The notes: generated by a model from the sequence alone, not told the origin. A stretch of 64,000 bases of DNA from an uncultured Pseudomonadales bacterium (GCA_958295875.1 OY282379.1:1426001-1490000), one strand, 5' to 3'. Shown: positions 1 to 8,966, counted from the first letter of the stretch. Numbers and translations: made by a program.

Positions 1-691
1 TCGGTTGCCCGGGTCCTTTAGGGTGTGTCCCGTCCCGGTCGAGGCCGGCGAAGCGCACGATTGCGCCGAACCCGGCCATCGGGTCCGCCAGCAGGTCCTC
101 GTAGCGCGCGACATGTACCGGCAACTCCTCCTGGTCCAGCCAGCTCGCCGCGTGGCCGCTCCACGTCGTGAGTGGTTGCGGCAACTGGGTGTGAATGCCG
201 CCTACCACCTCCCCTTCGGCCGCCGTCGGCTCGTTCATCCACCGCATCGTGGCGTCGATGGACTTCTGCCGATGGTGCGCGTAGGACACCGCAACATCCA
301 GGGGATTACGCACCAGGTAGACCACCCCGCTCGTCGCGACCTTCGGGAACAGCGCCGCGCCGTTCCGGGCGTGGAGGTATGCGTCATGGACCTTGACCAA
401 GGCCGGCGCCGATTGCGCCGGGCGCCTGCCTCCCCCGGCTGGGCGCCCGGCCAGCTCCCGGGCCAGCGACTCGTGGAATAGCGGCCGGTGGCGCAAGATT
501 TCCTCCGGGGTCAGGTCCGAGGAATCCAGCCCGACGATTTCGCTGAACGTCTCGCGGTCGCTGGCTAGGAGCCCGCCGGCCAAGGCGTTGATCGAGACCG
601 GCTCGCCGTCGTCTCGCAAGTAGTTGGTGAGCACCGCCCGCAGCCAAGTATTGCCGGACTTCGGATAGGAGACGAGCCAGACGATGGACAC
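1..691 (-). CDS. Sulfotransferase, C-terminal end beyond window
   Basis: The minus strand reads through from a GTG at 691 to the window edge, so the C-terminus is missing. The N-terminus has the PAPS 5'-phosphosulfate loop SYPKSGNTWLR, and the 3'-phosphate segment YLVRNPLDVAVSYAHH follows at about residue 130. Both are typical of the Sulfotransfer_1 fold, which moves sulfate from PAPS to a hydroxyl or amine. It lies about 20 bp after the hydroxylase gene and behind an HPr-kinase-like gene, so it is probably the last gene seen of a three-gene decorating unit. It closely resembles the sulfotransferase half of the fusion at 60577-62549. The substrate is inferred to be a lasso-type peptide from context only. 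Confidence 0.85.
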   Translation of the reverse strand, partial: MSIVWLVSYPKSGNTWLRAVLTNYLRDDGEPVSINALAGGLLASDRETFSEIVGLDSSDLTPEEILRHRPLFHESLARELAGRPAGGGRRPAQSAPALVKVHDAYLHARNGAALFPKVATSGVVYLVRNPLDVAVSYAHHRQKSIDATMRWMNEPTAAEGEVVGGIHTQLPQPLTTWSGHAASWLDQEELPVHVARYEDLLADPMAGFGAIVRFAGLDRDGTHPKGPGQP

Positions 692-710
692 CGCGTGCGC
701 TCCCTCGGCT

Positions 711-1352
711 TCAGAAGCCGCTGCTCGCATCGGACTCCGGGCCTCTCCGGTGGCCGGCGCCCTCGAACACCTCGAAGACGAAGTGGATCCGATCCTCCTC
801 GCCGCCGTTGAACGCACTGTGCGGCAGGAGGTTGTTGACCTCGAAGGCGTAGCCGGCCTGCAGATGGAACTCGGCGTCCGCCACCGTCAGCGTCGCCCGC
901 GGATTGGTCTGCAACGGCACGTGGATGCGATGCGTCAACGGGTGCGAGCCCTCGCCGTCTATGTGCTGGTCGATCCCGTGCCCGGCCGCAAGCCTAGCCA
1001 GCATCGCCTTGGGGTAGACCGGCTGGGCGTAGCCACAAGGTGCCGCTGCCTGCGCCATCACCGGCAGCAGCAGCCGCTGCCAGACCGTCCATATCGGCGT
1101 CGAGTAGTAGCACAGCGGCGTCCAGTTGCGTTCGATGAACCGGAACACGATGTGTCGGGTGTGGGCGAAGCAGAAGTAGTCGTTCTCCTTGGCGGCGTCT
1201 TCCTGCCGCCACACCTTCTCCGACAGCCGCCCGACCCGCCCCCGCAGCGCTTCGACGTCCACGGGACCGAGACAGCGCACCAGGGCCGGCTTCTCGACCC
1301 GTGGCAGCGCGGGAGCGGTCGCGCAGGTGATTGACTTTGACGCTACCGACAC
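711..1352 (-). CDS. Aspartyl/asparaginyl beta-hydroxylase-like oxygenase
   Basis: A protein of 213 residues from a GTG start. Its C-terminal half shows the non-haem iron/2-oxoglutarate pattern of the Asp/Asn hydroxylase family: an H-x-D-type pair in DQHIDGEGSHPLTHRIHVPL, the segment YAFEVNNLLPHSAFNGG with a second His, and a downstream Arg in DRIHFVFEVFE. The family hydroxylates Asp or Asn side chains in peptides. It sits between the kinase (1428-2378) and the sulfotransferase, all on the minus strand. In this setting it probably hydroxylates a RiPP precursor, which could create an acceptor hydroxyl for sulfation. That order of events is inference. The exact start is uncertain because no strong ribosome binding site is visible. 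Confidence 0.8.
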   Translation of the reverse strand: MSVASKSITCATAPALPRVEKPALVRCLGPVDVEALRGRVGRLSEKVWRQEDAAKENDYFCFAHTRHIVFRFIERNWTPLCYYSTPIWTVWQRLLLPVMAQAAAPCGYAQPVYPKAMLARLAAGHGIDQHIDGEGSHPLTHRIHVPLQTNPRATLTVADAEFHLQAGYAFEVNNLLPHSAFNGGEEDRIHFVFEVFEGAGHRRGPESDASSGF

Positions 1353-1427
1353 GATCGCCTACCACTGCGAGTCATGGTCACCCTGATGGTCCGGCGCCAG
1401 AAGATCGACACGGACGCTCCCTTGGCG

Positions 1428-2378
1428 TCACCCGGAAGCGCCGCCCGCAGGGGAGACCGTCTCGGCGCCGCGCTCGCACAGAGACCGCTCGATTTCGTCC
1501 GCCAGCGCATTGATCTGCAACGGATGCGCGGGCCGCTTCACCCTGAAGGCCGGCACCTGCCCCGCCATTGCCGCGACGGCGCGAAAGTGCGCCGGGCGCT
1601 GGCCGAGCCCGGACAGGTATCGCCTGCGGTAGGTGTATTTCAACAGACGCTCGAAGGCCGTGTGGCGCGTGCATGGCTCGATCTCGATGCCGCTCCCGGG
1701 GGAAGGCGTCAGCATGTAGGCGGCGCGCACGGCCAAGGGGGTGGCGCGGAACCGCCCCACTGGTGCCAAGTACTTCTCCAAGCCCTTCTGCACGCGGCCC
1801 CGCGTCGGGGCCTGCCAGCCCAATTCGTCCAAAGCGTCCGCCCACAGGCGCGCGCAGGGAAACGCGGACAACGCCGTCGGACGTCCGCCGGAGTCCAGGA
1901 TGACGCCGGTGACGTCGTCGGCGAGCATGGCGTGCCCCCGCTGCACCATCGCCGCGAGCAGCGAAGACTTGCCGTCGCCGGAGCGGCCGAGGAACAGCAC
2001 GGCGCCGGACCCGGTCTCGATGGCGCTGGCGTGCAAGGTGACGACGCCCCGCTGCTGCAGCAGCGCGGCAAGCACCGAGCCGGCGAGGAACACGGCCACG
2101 TCGCGGTCGCCGCCGCCGCGCGGCTCAACCAGGATGTTGCGGCCTGCCCTGACCAAATACCGGGCCACCCCGTCCACATTGAGCAGGAACGCGCCGGGCG
2201 CGCTTTGCCAATGCCCGCGCTTGTCCACCGGCGCGGGCAGGGCCAGGGGCACCGCGCCGACATGGATGGTGACGTCCGGCTCGTGGTGCGGGGCGCTGGA
2301 AGCGGGGACAAAGGGCAGCGCGATGGGCGATTGCACCCGCAGCCCGTAGGCCGTGTAGCGGTGGAGCAAGCGGCTCAC
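1428..2378 (-). CDS. HPr-kinase-like peptide kinase
   Basis: A 316-residue protein with the layout of HprK-related kinases found in lasso peptide clusters. It has a beta-rich N-terminus, then LHASAIE, a Walker A loop GRSGDGKSSLL near residue 130, and an acidic pair in MLADDVTG. True HprK phosphorylates HPr on Ser. The lasso-cluster relatives (paeninodin type) phosphorylate a C-terminal Ser of the precursor. No PTS gene is nearby, whereas sulfotransferase and hydroxylase genes follow directly. The GTG start overlaps the stop of the small upstream reading frame ending at 2375, which suggests translational coupling. The N-terminus closely matches that of the kinase half at 60577-62549. Confidence 0.8.
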   Translation of the reverse strand: MSRLLHRYTAYGLRVQSPIALPFVPASSAPHHEPDVTIHVGAVPLALPAPVDKRGHWQSAPGAFLLNVDGVARYLVRAGRNILVEPRGGGDRDVAVFLAGSVLAALLQQRGVVTLHASAIETGSGAVLFLGRSGDGKSSLLAAMVQRGHAMLADDVTGVILDSGGRPTALSAFPCARLWADALDELGWQAPTRGRVQKGLEKYLAPVGRFRATPLAVRAAYMLTPSPGSGIEIEPCTRHTAFERLLKYTYRRRYLSGLGQRPAHFRAVAAMAGQVPAFRVKRPAHPLQINALADEIERSLCERGAETVSPAGGASG

Positions 2379-2650
2379 GCGAGAGTCGCTCCCGCGCCCT
2401 CGGGGGCCGCGGCTACGCCTTCAAGGGTCACGGCCGGCGTCAGGACGTTGTGTAGTAAGTAGTAGAAGGCCGTTTCAATCGTATTGATCTGTGCGCCACT
2501 TTCAACTTCGCCGTCCACTATTCGGACGGCCTGGCCCAGGGCTTCTTCGGCGCATCGGCTACACGGGGGTGTACTCTCGGCCACCTTCGCTTTGATCTCC
2601 TCGCGGCGCTCCCGCCGCTCCTCCGGCGGCGGGCAGGACGCCTGCCTGCA
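2375..2650 (-). pseudogene. Possible decayed RiPP precursor upstream of kinase
   Basis: One minus-strand frame stops at 2518 just after APKKPWARPSE, which is close to the leader motif APKRPWAKPTI of the precursors at 8753 and 13725. The neighbouring frame continues from the same point (RIVDGEVESG, then NTIETAFYYLLHN) to a stop at 2375 that overlaps the kinase start. A single-base shift would join them into one leader-plus-core peptide. The position directly before the kinase matches the layout at 62593-62766. The frame break, the unclear start and a tail longer than the other precursors keep this tentative. It may instead be a chance reading frame. Confidence 0.3.
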
Positions 2651-2798
2651 ACCTCGACCCGAAGCATTGTAACGCCGATGGACGGCCAGAAGATGCTTGA
2701 ACGAGGCAGGGATTGGCGCTTGGAGCGCGTCCTCGATGCGTCGCCAAGCGCCGTCGCGAGACCCCCCTCCTGCACCGCCTCCACCGGCACGGCCCTGT

Positions 2799-2838
2799 GG
2801 GATCAGCGACCTTCTGGACATTTGGGGTCATGCAGCCG
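2799..2838. repeat. Solo terminal end of the IS at 24.2 kb
   Basis: This copy of the left end begins GGGATCAGCGACCTTCTGGA and continues for about 40 bp almost as at 24201. No transposase is attached, and the sequence runs directly into a vapC fragment, so it marks a deletion or recombination scar. Confidence 0.75.
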
Positions 2839-2957
2839 CGGCGCGGCGAGCAGCCACTCACCCGCTCTACACTTTCGACCGACGCGCCGCCGCCTAAGAA
2901 GGGGTGCGGCTATTGCAGGCTTCCTCCTTGTCCGAGGGCTGACCGGTGACGGAGCGG
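2839..2957 (+). pseudogene. 3' tail of a PIN-domain toxin gene
   Basis: The frame encodes HPLYTFDRRAAA followed by a stop. It is almost the same as the end of the complete toxin gene at 25588-26004, including sequence past its stop. Only the C-terminal part exists, so it cannot work alone. It is fused upstream to an IS end and downstream to an oxygenase fragment. Confidence 0.75.
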
Positions 2958-2971
2958 CCCGGTGCCTCGGC

Positions 2972-3055
2972 CAGTTCCTGGAGGCCGCCCGGGCGCAGCA
3001 GCGCCGGCATCACCTCGGACGGCAGCCGTTCATCATCCCGCAAGGGAGTGCCTGC
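2972..3055 (-). pseudogene. N-terminal fragment of prolyl-hydroxylase-like gene
   Basis: Read on the minus strand it gives RDDERLPSEVMPALLRPGG and continues LQELAE, nearly the same as the first residues of the oxygenase gene starting at 24062. The rest of the gene is missing. It abuts the IS1380-type remnant. Confidence 0.7.
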
Positions 3056-3101
3056 GCCCTGAACCCTGTTGTTGCATTAGATTCTCAATCTATCGCCTCG
3101 G

Positions 3102-4067
3102 ATGGGAGGCATAGCGAGTCACGCCGGGCTGGTCGTCTTCCAGCGGCTGTTCGCCCGGCTGGGGCTGAAGGAGAGCCTGCGGCAGTGCTTCCGGCACCTG
3201 CCCGAGCGCGCCTACCCGCCGCACGCCATCGTCCTGCTGCTGGTGGTTCACCTGCTGCTCGGCTGCCGCGGCCTGCGCGACATGGTGCGCTGCCGCGACG
3301 ACGAGGCGGTGCGGCGCGCGGTGGGCCTGCGGCGGTTGCCGGACGTGTCGACGGTCTCGCGTGCGCTCGCCGGCATGGACGGCCGCGGCGTCGACAAGGT
3401 GCGGGCGGCGAACCGGGAACTGGTGGTCGGGCGGCTGCGGACGCTGCGCCCGACGCGGACGACGGTCGACTTCGACGGCTCGGTGCTGGGCACGAAGCGG
3501 CGGGCGGAGGGCGCGGCGGCGGGCTACAACCCCGCCCGCAAGGGCCAGCGCAGCTACTGGCCGCTGTTCGCCACCGTGGCGCGGACCAGCCAGGCGCTGG
3601 ACGTGCTGCACCGTCCCGGCAACGTGGCGGACTCCACGGGAGCTCGGGAGTTCATGGACGAAACGCTGGCCCGCCTGCGCGACGCGCTGCCCGGAACGCG
3701 GCTGGAGGCCCGCGCCGACGGCGCCTTCTTCGGCGAGGACGTCCTCGATCTGTTCGAGCGGCGCCGCGTCGACTACTCCGTGTCCGTGCCCTTCGAGCGC
3801 TTCCCGGCGCTCAAGCAACTGATCGAGAGCCAGACCCGATGGCGCAAGGCCGGCCGGGACGTCGAGTGCTTCGAGCCGGACTGGAAGCCGGACAGCTGGG
3901 CCAGCCAGCGCCGCATCGTCGTGATCCGCCGGCGTCTTCGACTTCTCGGCGACATCCATCGACAGATCGTACTTGCGCTTGACCTGCGCGACGCGGGCGG
4001 CGAACCAGCATCGGTTGTGCTGCGAACAGCGCGACAACGGCCAGTCCGACTTGGAAGCCGACGTTAG
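3102..4067 (+). pseudogene. IS1380-type transposase, C-terminally truncated
   Basis: The first 275 or so residues match the IS1380 DDE transposase layout: an N-terminal region with LLLVVHLLLGCRGLRDM, then TVDFDGSVLGTKRRAEGAAA with the first catalytic Asp, and RADGAFFGEDVLDLF further on. IS1380 transposases are usually well over 400 residues. Homology stops near 3930 and the last 45 residues look like unrelated read-through, so the third catalytic region is lost. The true start may be upstream in the fused segment. Probably inactive. Confidence 0.75.
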
Positions 4068-4272
4068 GCGTTCTCATCCGAATGCTCCGTTGGGCAGTTC
4101 ATTTGCCGGTCTCTCCCGGCTGCCACACCACTGGGCAGGTGTCCGCTGGTGTTGGGCTTGCAGCCTTCGCCCTTCGTTATCGACTCGGTGGACAGTCTTG
4201 TGGGCGTGCGTCCCCGAGTTCTACGGTGATTGCTTCGACGCAGGCGCTCGGTCTCCAACCAATCTCGCCAGG
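4068..4272. other. Intergenic, no gene recognised
   Basis: Between the truncated transposase and the arylsulfotransferase gene no supported coding frame was seen on either strand. The overlapping open frames lack recognisable domains. Confidence 0.4.
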
Positions 4273-5763
4273 TCACTCACTGACATTTGCCTCGGTCCGA
4301 ATCGGGCTAAATGTGGAATCAACCTCGATCTGCTCACCCGGGATCAAATCAAACCCTCGCAGACCGGGGTAGTCCCGTGCATACCGATAAGCGCGGTACA
4401 CCCGATTATTGTCATCTCGTTTGCTTGGCACCGACTCGCCTTGACGCAAAGGGCCATTGCTGGTCATGGGGTTGATGTATTTCCAGACTGTTCTCCCGGC
4501 CGGCGTTACCTCGAAAAACGTACCGTGTGGGCCATCGCAAATCAACGTGTTTCCGTTGGGAAGCCGTTGCGCTCCTGAGACATATCCGGAGAAGAAGTCG
4601 CTGGGCGTTGCGGCAGTGTATGCCCATACAGGTTCTGCCGGCACGTAAGCGGAGTGCGGATTCAGCCGATAGCTGGCCCCGTCCACCGGCGGAGTAATCT
4701 CATCTACCGACGAATAATGGCGCCATAAACCCGGGAACTCGTTGCCATTGTTGAAAACGAGGATGTTGCCGGCACCCGCCAGTCCGGGGGGAATCCATTG
4801 CGGATTATGGGGCCAGAAAAGTTGCTGGTCAGCGGGCGTCCCGGCCCGATAGGCACGGGGGTTGCCCCAGCGGTAGAGCAGGTCGCCCCCCTGGCCGCTA
4901 TTTCCCCCACTGGAGCCGGCCGCCTCGGCGCTGGTGGTGCTGTGGTCGATAATCCACACTTCGCTGAAAAAACGGGCCGATAGCACAACCTGGTCCAATT
5001 GCGGGTTATAGTCCATTCCGTTGCTGTGTATCCAGTCCGACGGGTCTAACCGGTCGGCTATATCGGAAAGGTGAAAGTTGAGGTCAATCAACTCCGGATG
5101 CTCGGCCACCACTCCGTAATTCGCCTTGCTGGAATCAAAGTCTTGAATTAGATGATCCCACGCCGACCACTCCCAGACAATTTCGCAGCTTGTCGGCCCG
5201 GTGATTTGGACTTCCACAATATGCGGCGCGAATAGGCCTTTATCACCGATAAATTCCGGGTTGGCGCCGGCGGCGACGACCTCCTCCGGCGTTTTACGTT
5301 GCCGAGACAGCAGCAGCACGTTCCCATTGGGCATTTTAAGGAAGTCATGATGCGGAAAGCCCTGAGCGCATTCCCAAAGGATGTTCCCGTTCCGGTCAAT
5401 TTCCCGCACACTGCGCTTCGTGTGGTCCGGGTATCCGGCTAAAGTCAGCAGATTTCCATTCTCCAGCAACCTTGCGAACTGGCTCCTAGCATCCAACTCC
5501 CACTTGTGAACTACCCGTCCCTGATTGTCAATCAGGTAAATCGTCTCGCTCCACGCTTTATTGAATAACGTATAGCCGCCAAATGCTCCTGGCTCGTTCA
5601 GGATCAACCCGACTGTTTTGGCTCTAGACGCAGGGTCTGGGAGCTGGGTAACAAATGGCCCCGCTGTTGGACGTGGCGTGCTACAGGCTAGTAGTGAAGT
5701 TACCGCTACGGCATACAGGACGATAGTCCGTATTGAGCAGATATTGTGCTTAATGGGGATCAT
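4273..5763 (-). CDS. Arylsulfotransferase-family lipoprotein (copy 1)
   Basis: A 496-residue protein of the ASST type, which moves sulfate between phenolic compounds without PAPS. The signal peptide ends in a lipobox SLLAC with Cys27, predicting a lipoprotein facing the periplasm. The body shows repeated beta-propeller-like blades (ENGNLLTL, PNGNVLLLSRQ, PNGNTLICDG) and conserved DWIHSNGMDYNP and LNPHSAY segments with His residues. It is closely related to 17987-19789 but lacks that protein's C-terminal extension. GC content is clearly lower than in the neighbouring RiPP genes, suggesting separate acquisition. A role in sulfating exported peptides is only a guess. Confidence 0.8.
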   Translation of the reverse strand: MIPIKHNICSIRTIVLYAVAVTSLLACSTPRPTAGPFVTQLPDPASRAKTVGLILNEPGAFGGYTLFNKAWSETIYLIDNQGRVVHKWELDARSQFARLLENGNLLTLAGYPDHTKRSVREIDRNGNILWECAQGFPHHDFLKMPNGNVLLLSRQRKTPEEVVAAGANPEFIGDKGLFAPHIVEVQITGPTSCEIVWEWSAWDHLIQDFDSSKANYGVVAEHPELIDLNFHLSDIADRLDPSDWIHSNGMDYNPQLDQVVLSARFFSEVWIIDHSTTSAEAAGSSGGNSGQGGDLLYRWGNPRAYRAGTPADQQLFWPHNPQWIPPGLAGAGNILVFNNGNEFPGLWRHYSSVDEITPPVDGASYRLNPHSAYVPAEPVWAYTAATPSDFFSGYVSGAQRLPNGNTLICDGPHGTFFEVTPAGRTVWKYINPMTSNGPLRQGESVPSKRDDNNRVYRAYRYARDYPGLRGFDLIPGEQIEVDSTFSPIRTEANVSE

Positions 5764-5774
5764 AGGGCGATTGT

Positions 5775-6079
5775 ATTTGGGGAGTCCAGCGCGTCCAGCC
5801 GCTCCCGCATCCGGCTGTCCGACGGCGCCCGACCAATCCCGAACAGGCTGCGCAGGTTCCCCTCCCGAGCCGACGGCTCGCCCAGACCCCGAGCGTCCCG
5901 GTCGAACTGCAGCAGCGACGGATACTCGACGCGAAGATCGCCAGACCCGACATCAGGCAGTCCGACAGACTCACCCCCCGGCTCGACACCGCATCCTCGA
6001 CCCGCTCGAAGCAGCGGCGCATCTCCGCCACCATCCCCGGCATCGACAGATCCTTCCGAAACTTCGCCTCGCGTCCCAT
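5775..6079 (-). pseudogene. Transposase N-terminal fragment, frameshifted
   Basis: The start (MPGMVAEMRRCFERVEDAVSS, then GVSLSDCLMSGLAIF) and, after a one-base frame shift, YPSLLQFDRDARGLGEPSA and NLRSLFGIGRAPSDSRMRE match the N-terminal region of a common IS transposase group (ISNCY/IS1634-like by memory). The sequence ends abruptly at 5775 next to the arylsulfotransferase gene. Confidence 0.65.
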
Positions 6080-6462
6080 CCCTGGACTCCTTCTTCGACC
6101 GTCAGCCGATTGAACCCCAAAACGCAGCCGAAAGTCTGCGAGAAACTATTTCCCAGTGCCCCGCCAGCCCTTGCGCCACGCGGGCTCAGCATTTAGCGGG
6201 AATAGCTGGTTTGCTTGCGACACTACACTAGGACCGAGGCTAGGATGACCGGCTACCTCGCCGCTTTCGCCCTATAGATCGGCGAACTTAATGCAACAAT
6301 AGGGTGAAGGCAGGCGGCGTGAAGAGAGATTTTGACAAGGACCCGTTGGGGCTAAGATCCCTGCATCGAAATTTTCCCACCTTGTTTTCAGGCGCTGCCG
6401 TGTGCAGGCGCCGTTGTGTCGGGAAATCGGACCGCCTCTCTGAAGCTGCCGGTACTGGACGG

Positions 6463-8340
6463 ATGAACGGAATCTGCGGGATCCACGCAAGCCGGGCCGG
6501 CGCCACGGACGGATCGGCCGCGGAAGGGCTGGACGCCATGTTGGCGGCCCTCGCCGACTACGGGGCGGAGGCCGCGGCGTGGACGGAGCCTCCCGTCGCC
6601 CTCGGCGGCCGGCGGTCCCCCCTCACCGGAGGGTCCCCCGCCACCGGGCAACGCCGGACCGGGACCCGCCTTCGCATCGACCGGGGCACCGGCTTCGCGG
6701 TCGCCGCGGACGCCCGCCTTGACGACCGCGGCGCACTCTGCGACGAGCTCGGCGTGCCCCACGCCGAACGCGCCGGCCTCGACGACGCGGACCTGATCGC
6801 GCGGGCCTGGGCGCGCTGGGGCCGGGACTGCCCAGACCACCTGCTCGGCGACTACGCCTTCGCTGTGTGGGACCGTCGCGCCCGCACCCTGTTCTGCGCC
6901 CGCGACCCCGTCGGCGTCCGGCCCTTCTACTACGCCGAAACCTCGCATGGCTTCGTCTTCGCCAGCGCCGTGGAGGCGGTGCTCGCCGCGCCCGGCGTCG
7001 ATGACCGGCTCGACGAGTCCACCGTGGCCACCTGGCTGGTCCGGCGCAACCCGCTGAGCAACACCCGGACGTTCTTCGCGATGGTGCGCAAGCTTCCGCC
7101 CGGCCATGCGCTGACCGTGGCCGGGACCGCGCCGCCGCGGCTGCACCGATACTGGCGGCCGGAGCGGGCCCCGCGGGCGCGGCGGGCCTCCGACGATGCG
7201 TATGCGGAAGAGTTCCTGGACCTCTACGCGCGGGCGGTGCGCGACCGCCTGCGCGGCCCCGACCCCGTGGGCGCGCACCTGAGTGGCGGCCTGGATTCGT
7301 CCACGATGGTGGTGCTGGCGGCGCGCGAGCTGCGCCGCGAGGGCCGGCCGCCGCCGCTCGCCTACACCTGGCTGCCGCCGCGCGACCGCCAGCCGGCCGC
7401 GGCCGGCGCGCCGGAGTACGAAGTCCTCGACGCGGTGTGCGCCCGGGAGGAGCTGCGCCTGTTCCACCATTTCGAGGTCACCCCCGAGGAATCACTCGCC
7501 ATGGCGCGGCGCGACGGCGTGTATCCGGGCCGGCGGCTCTCGTTGTTGGAGGCATCCGTCCAGCGCCGGGCCGCGGAGCAAGGCGTGCGGGTGCTGCTGA
7601 CGGGATGGGGCGGGGACGAGGGCGTGTCGTTCAACGGCAGCGGGCTCTACGCGCACCTGCTGCTCAGCGGGCGCTGGCCGCGGTTGGTCGCCGAATGCCG
7701 CGCCCGCGGGCTGGGGCTGCGGTACGTGATCGGGGAGACGGTGAGGTCCCTGATACCCCCGATGCCCCGCCGGCTGCGGAGGTGGCGCAACCCACGATCT
7801 TTTCCGAACACGTTCATCGACCCGGCGTTCGCCCGGCGGCAGCCCCCGCGGCCTGTGCCGCAACGCCGCGGGGTCGGCACGAGGCGCTCGCAGTTGCGCC
7901 TGCTGCGCGACGGGCATCTGATCCGGGATACGGAGCTCCTCGCGGCGAGCGGCGCGCGGCACGGCATCGAGTACCGCTACCCGCTGCTGGACCGGCGGCT
8001 GCTGGAGTTCGCCCTGGGCCTGCCGTCCGAACAGTTCCGGCACGGCAAGTGGAGCCGCTGGCTGATGCGCCATGCCGCGCAATCGCTGCTGCCGCGCGAC
8101 GTCTGCTGGCGTCTGGCCAAGGCCGATGCCCACCTGATCTTCGACCCGTACGACAACGTTTACGAGGAGGAAGTGCTGCCCGCGCTCCTTCAGGCCCTGG
8201 AGGCGGGGGCCGCGTCGTCCACCCGCACGCAATACGTCGACATGCCGCGCCTGCTGGCCTGCCTGCGCGCCGGCGGGGTTGCATCGCCGAGAGAGGAGAG
8301 GTTGCGTGAACATGCCCTGGCCATCCTCGGCGAGTTCTGA
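6463..8340 (+). CDS. Lasso-type asparagine synthetase-like cyclase 1
   Basis: A 625-residue protein with an N-terminal class II amidotransferase-like domain (to about residue 210) and a C-terminal Asn-synthetase domain. The ATP loop SGGLDSS lies near residue 275 and GWGGDEG near 381. In lasso systems this McjC-type enzyme adenylates an Asp/Glu side chain and closes the macrolactam. The start MNGICGIH has Asn where glutaminases need Cys2, so ammonia release is unlikely, as expected for a cyclase. The reading frame is open about 160 bp further upstream, but this ATG gives the family N-terminus. A duplicated precursor gene lies 400 bp downstream. The C-terminus matches the cyclase at 62900. Confidence 0.85.
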   Translation: MNGICGIHASRAGATDGSAAEGLDAMLAALADYGAEAAAWTEPPVALGGRRSPLTGGSPATGQRRTGTRLRIDRGTGFAVAADARLDDRGALCDELGVPHAERAGLDDADLIARAWARWGRDCPDHLLGDYAFAVWDRRARTLFCARDPVGVRPFYYAETSHGFVFASAVEAVLAAPGVDDRLDESTVATWLVRRNPLSNTRTFFAMVRKLPPGHALTVAGTAPPRLHRYWRPERAPRARRASDDAYAEEFLDLYARAVRDRLRGPDPVGAHLSGGLDSSTMVVLAARELRREGRPPPLAYTWLPPRDRQPAAAGAPEYEVLDAVCAREELRLFHHFEVTPEESLAMARRDGVYPGRRLSLLEASVQRRAAEQGVRVLLTGWGGDEGVSFNGSGLYAHLLLSGRWPRLVAECRARGLGLRYVIGETVRSLIPPMPRRLRRWRNPRSFPNTFIDPAFARRQPPRPVPQRRGVGTRRSQLRLLRDGHLIRDTELLAASGARHGIEYRYPLLDRRLLEFALGLPSEQFRHGKWSRWLMRHAAQSLLPRDVCWRLAKADAHLIFDPYDNVYEEEVLPALLQALEAGAASSTRTQYVDMPRLLACLRAGGVASPREERLREHALAILGEF

Positions 8341-8344
8341 CCAC

Positions 8345-8479
8345 ATGGGCCTGTTCTACGGCGCCCGCCAGATCGTGCGTCTGGGCGCCGAGGACCTCGC
8401 CGCGTTCAACCGCGTGTTCCGGCGGCATGAAGACGTCCTCGCCCACTTCGGCTACGCCGTCATGGACGCGGCCGCATGA
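8345..8479 (+). pseudogene. Sulfotransferase 3' fragment
   Basis: It encodes QIVRLGAEDLAAFNRVF and continues to FGYAVMDAAA and a stop, the same ending as the complete genes at 9328 and 11544. No catalytic loop is present. It begins 4 bp after the cyclase stop, so the cyclase is fused by recombination to the tail of a sulfotransferase. Confidence 0.85.
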
Positions 8480-8689
8480 GGCCGGGAAGCGGCGAGCATC
8501 GCGCGCGGCGAAGACGGCGCCCTGACGCTGCGGCCCCCCGATCGCGATATTGAAAGCACTCGCTGCCACTGAATGTCCGGCCCGCCCCCACCACACTCTT
8601 CGACAGGATCGTGCGTCGGGCGACCCGGCGGTCCTGGTTCGCCAAGGCTCGAACATCTGGCACGGAACCAAGATGTCTGTCACGGGATT
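8480..8689 (+). pseudogene. SGNH hydrolase remnant with internal deletion
   Basis: This stretch joins sequence equivalent to about 13015-13165 of the SGNH gene directly to its last 50 bp (13620-13668), with point changes. The catalytic blocks are missing. It shows that an ancestral SGNH-precursor unit existed here and collapsed. Confidence 0.75.
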
Positions 8690-8752
8690 TTGCGGTAGGA
8701 TGCATTTTCCGGCATAAGAAAACTTCCTGATTCGTTTTTCAGAAGGGAGGGC
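8690..8752 (+). promoter_or_regulatory. Possible promoter and leader hairpin of precursor copy 1
   Basis: TTGCGG at 8690 and ATAAGA at 8714 are 18 bp apart and could be -35/-10 elements. Just downstream CTTCCTGA can pair with TCAGAAG across a T-rich loop, next to the purine-rich AGAAGGGAGG that places the start at 8753. The same sequence precedes copy 2 at 13662-13724. Promoter activity is inferred only from pattern and conservation. Confidence 0.3.
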
Positions 8753-8944
8753 ATGATCAATACTTCCACTCCTCGTGCGGAGGGGGCGAACGAGGCCACA
8801 GCGTCCTCGGCCCCGAAACGCCCTTGGGCAAAGCCCACCATCCGCCAGCTAAGGGTCACCAGCACACGTACCGGGACAGAGGCAGGCTTCGACGAGGACC
8901 AATTAAGTTCCGGTCCAGGAACGAGGTATGCGCGCGTCAGCTAG
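8753..8944 (+). CDS. Lasso-type RiPP precursor peptide (copy 1)
   Basis: A 63-residue peptide with a strong ribosome binding site (AGAAGGGAGG). The leader contains KRPWAKPTI, comparable with the YSKPSL leader of paeninodin that is bound by a PqqD-like protein. Applying the usual Thr at -2 rule gives a core starting TGTEAGFDE, with acidic residues at positions 8 and 9 for ring closure. A core starting one residue later at Gly also places acidic residues at 7-9. The peptide ends RYARVS, a C-terminal Ser as in paeninodin, where that Ser is phosphorylated. The gene is identical to copy 2. The cleavage site is predicted, not shown. Confidence 0.75.
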   Translation: MINTSTPRAEGANEATASSAPKRPWAKPTIRQLRVTSTRTGTEAGFDEDQLSSGPGTRYARVS

Positions 8945-8966
8945 GAGCCTGCGCCGTAGGCTCTAG
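8942..8966 (+). terminator. Hairpin directly after precursor copy 1
   Basis: The stop codon leads straight into GAGCCT-gcgccgt-AGGCTC, extended by CTA/TAG on both sides. There is no T-run, so it may be an attenuator or RNA-stabilising hairpin rather than a classical terminator. The same hairpin follows copy 2. Confidence 0.45.

Noticed and set aside
2678..3982. A long plus-strand frame of 434 codons
   Set aside because: Low-complexity Arg/Ala/Pro composition and complete overlap with recognised remnants and the IS1380-type frame show it is a high-GC artefact.
3090..4037. Minus-strand frame of 315 codons with His/Arg/Val-rich sequence
   Set aside because: Antisense of the IS1380-type transposase with no motif of its own.
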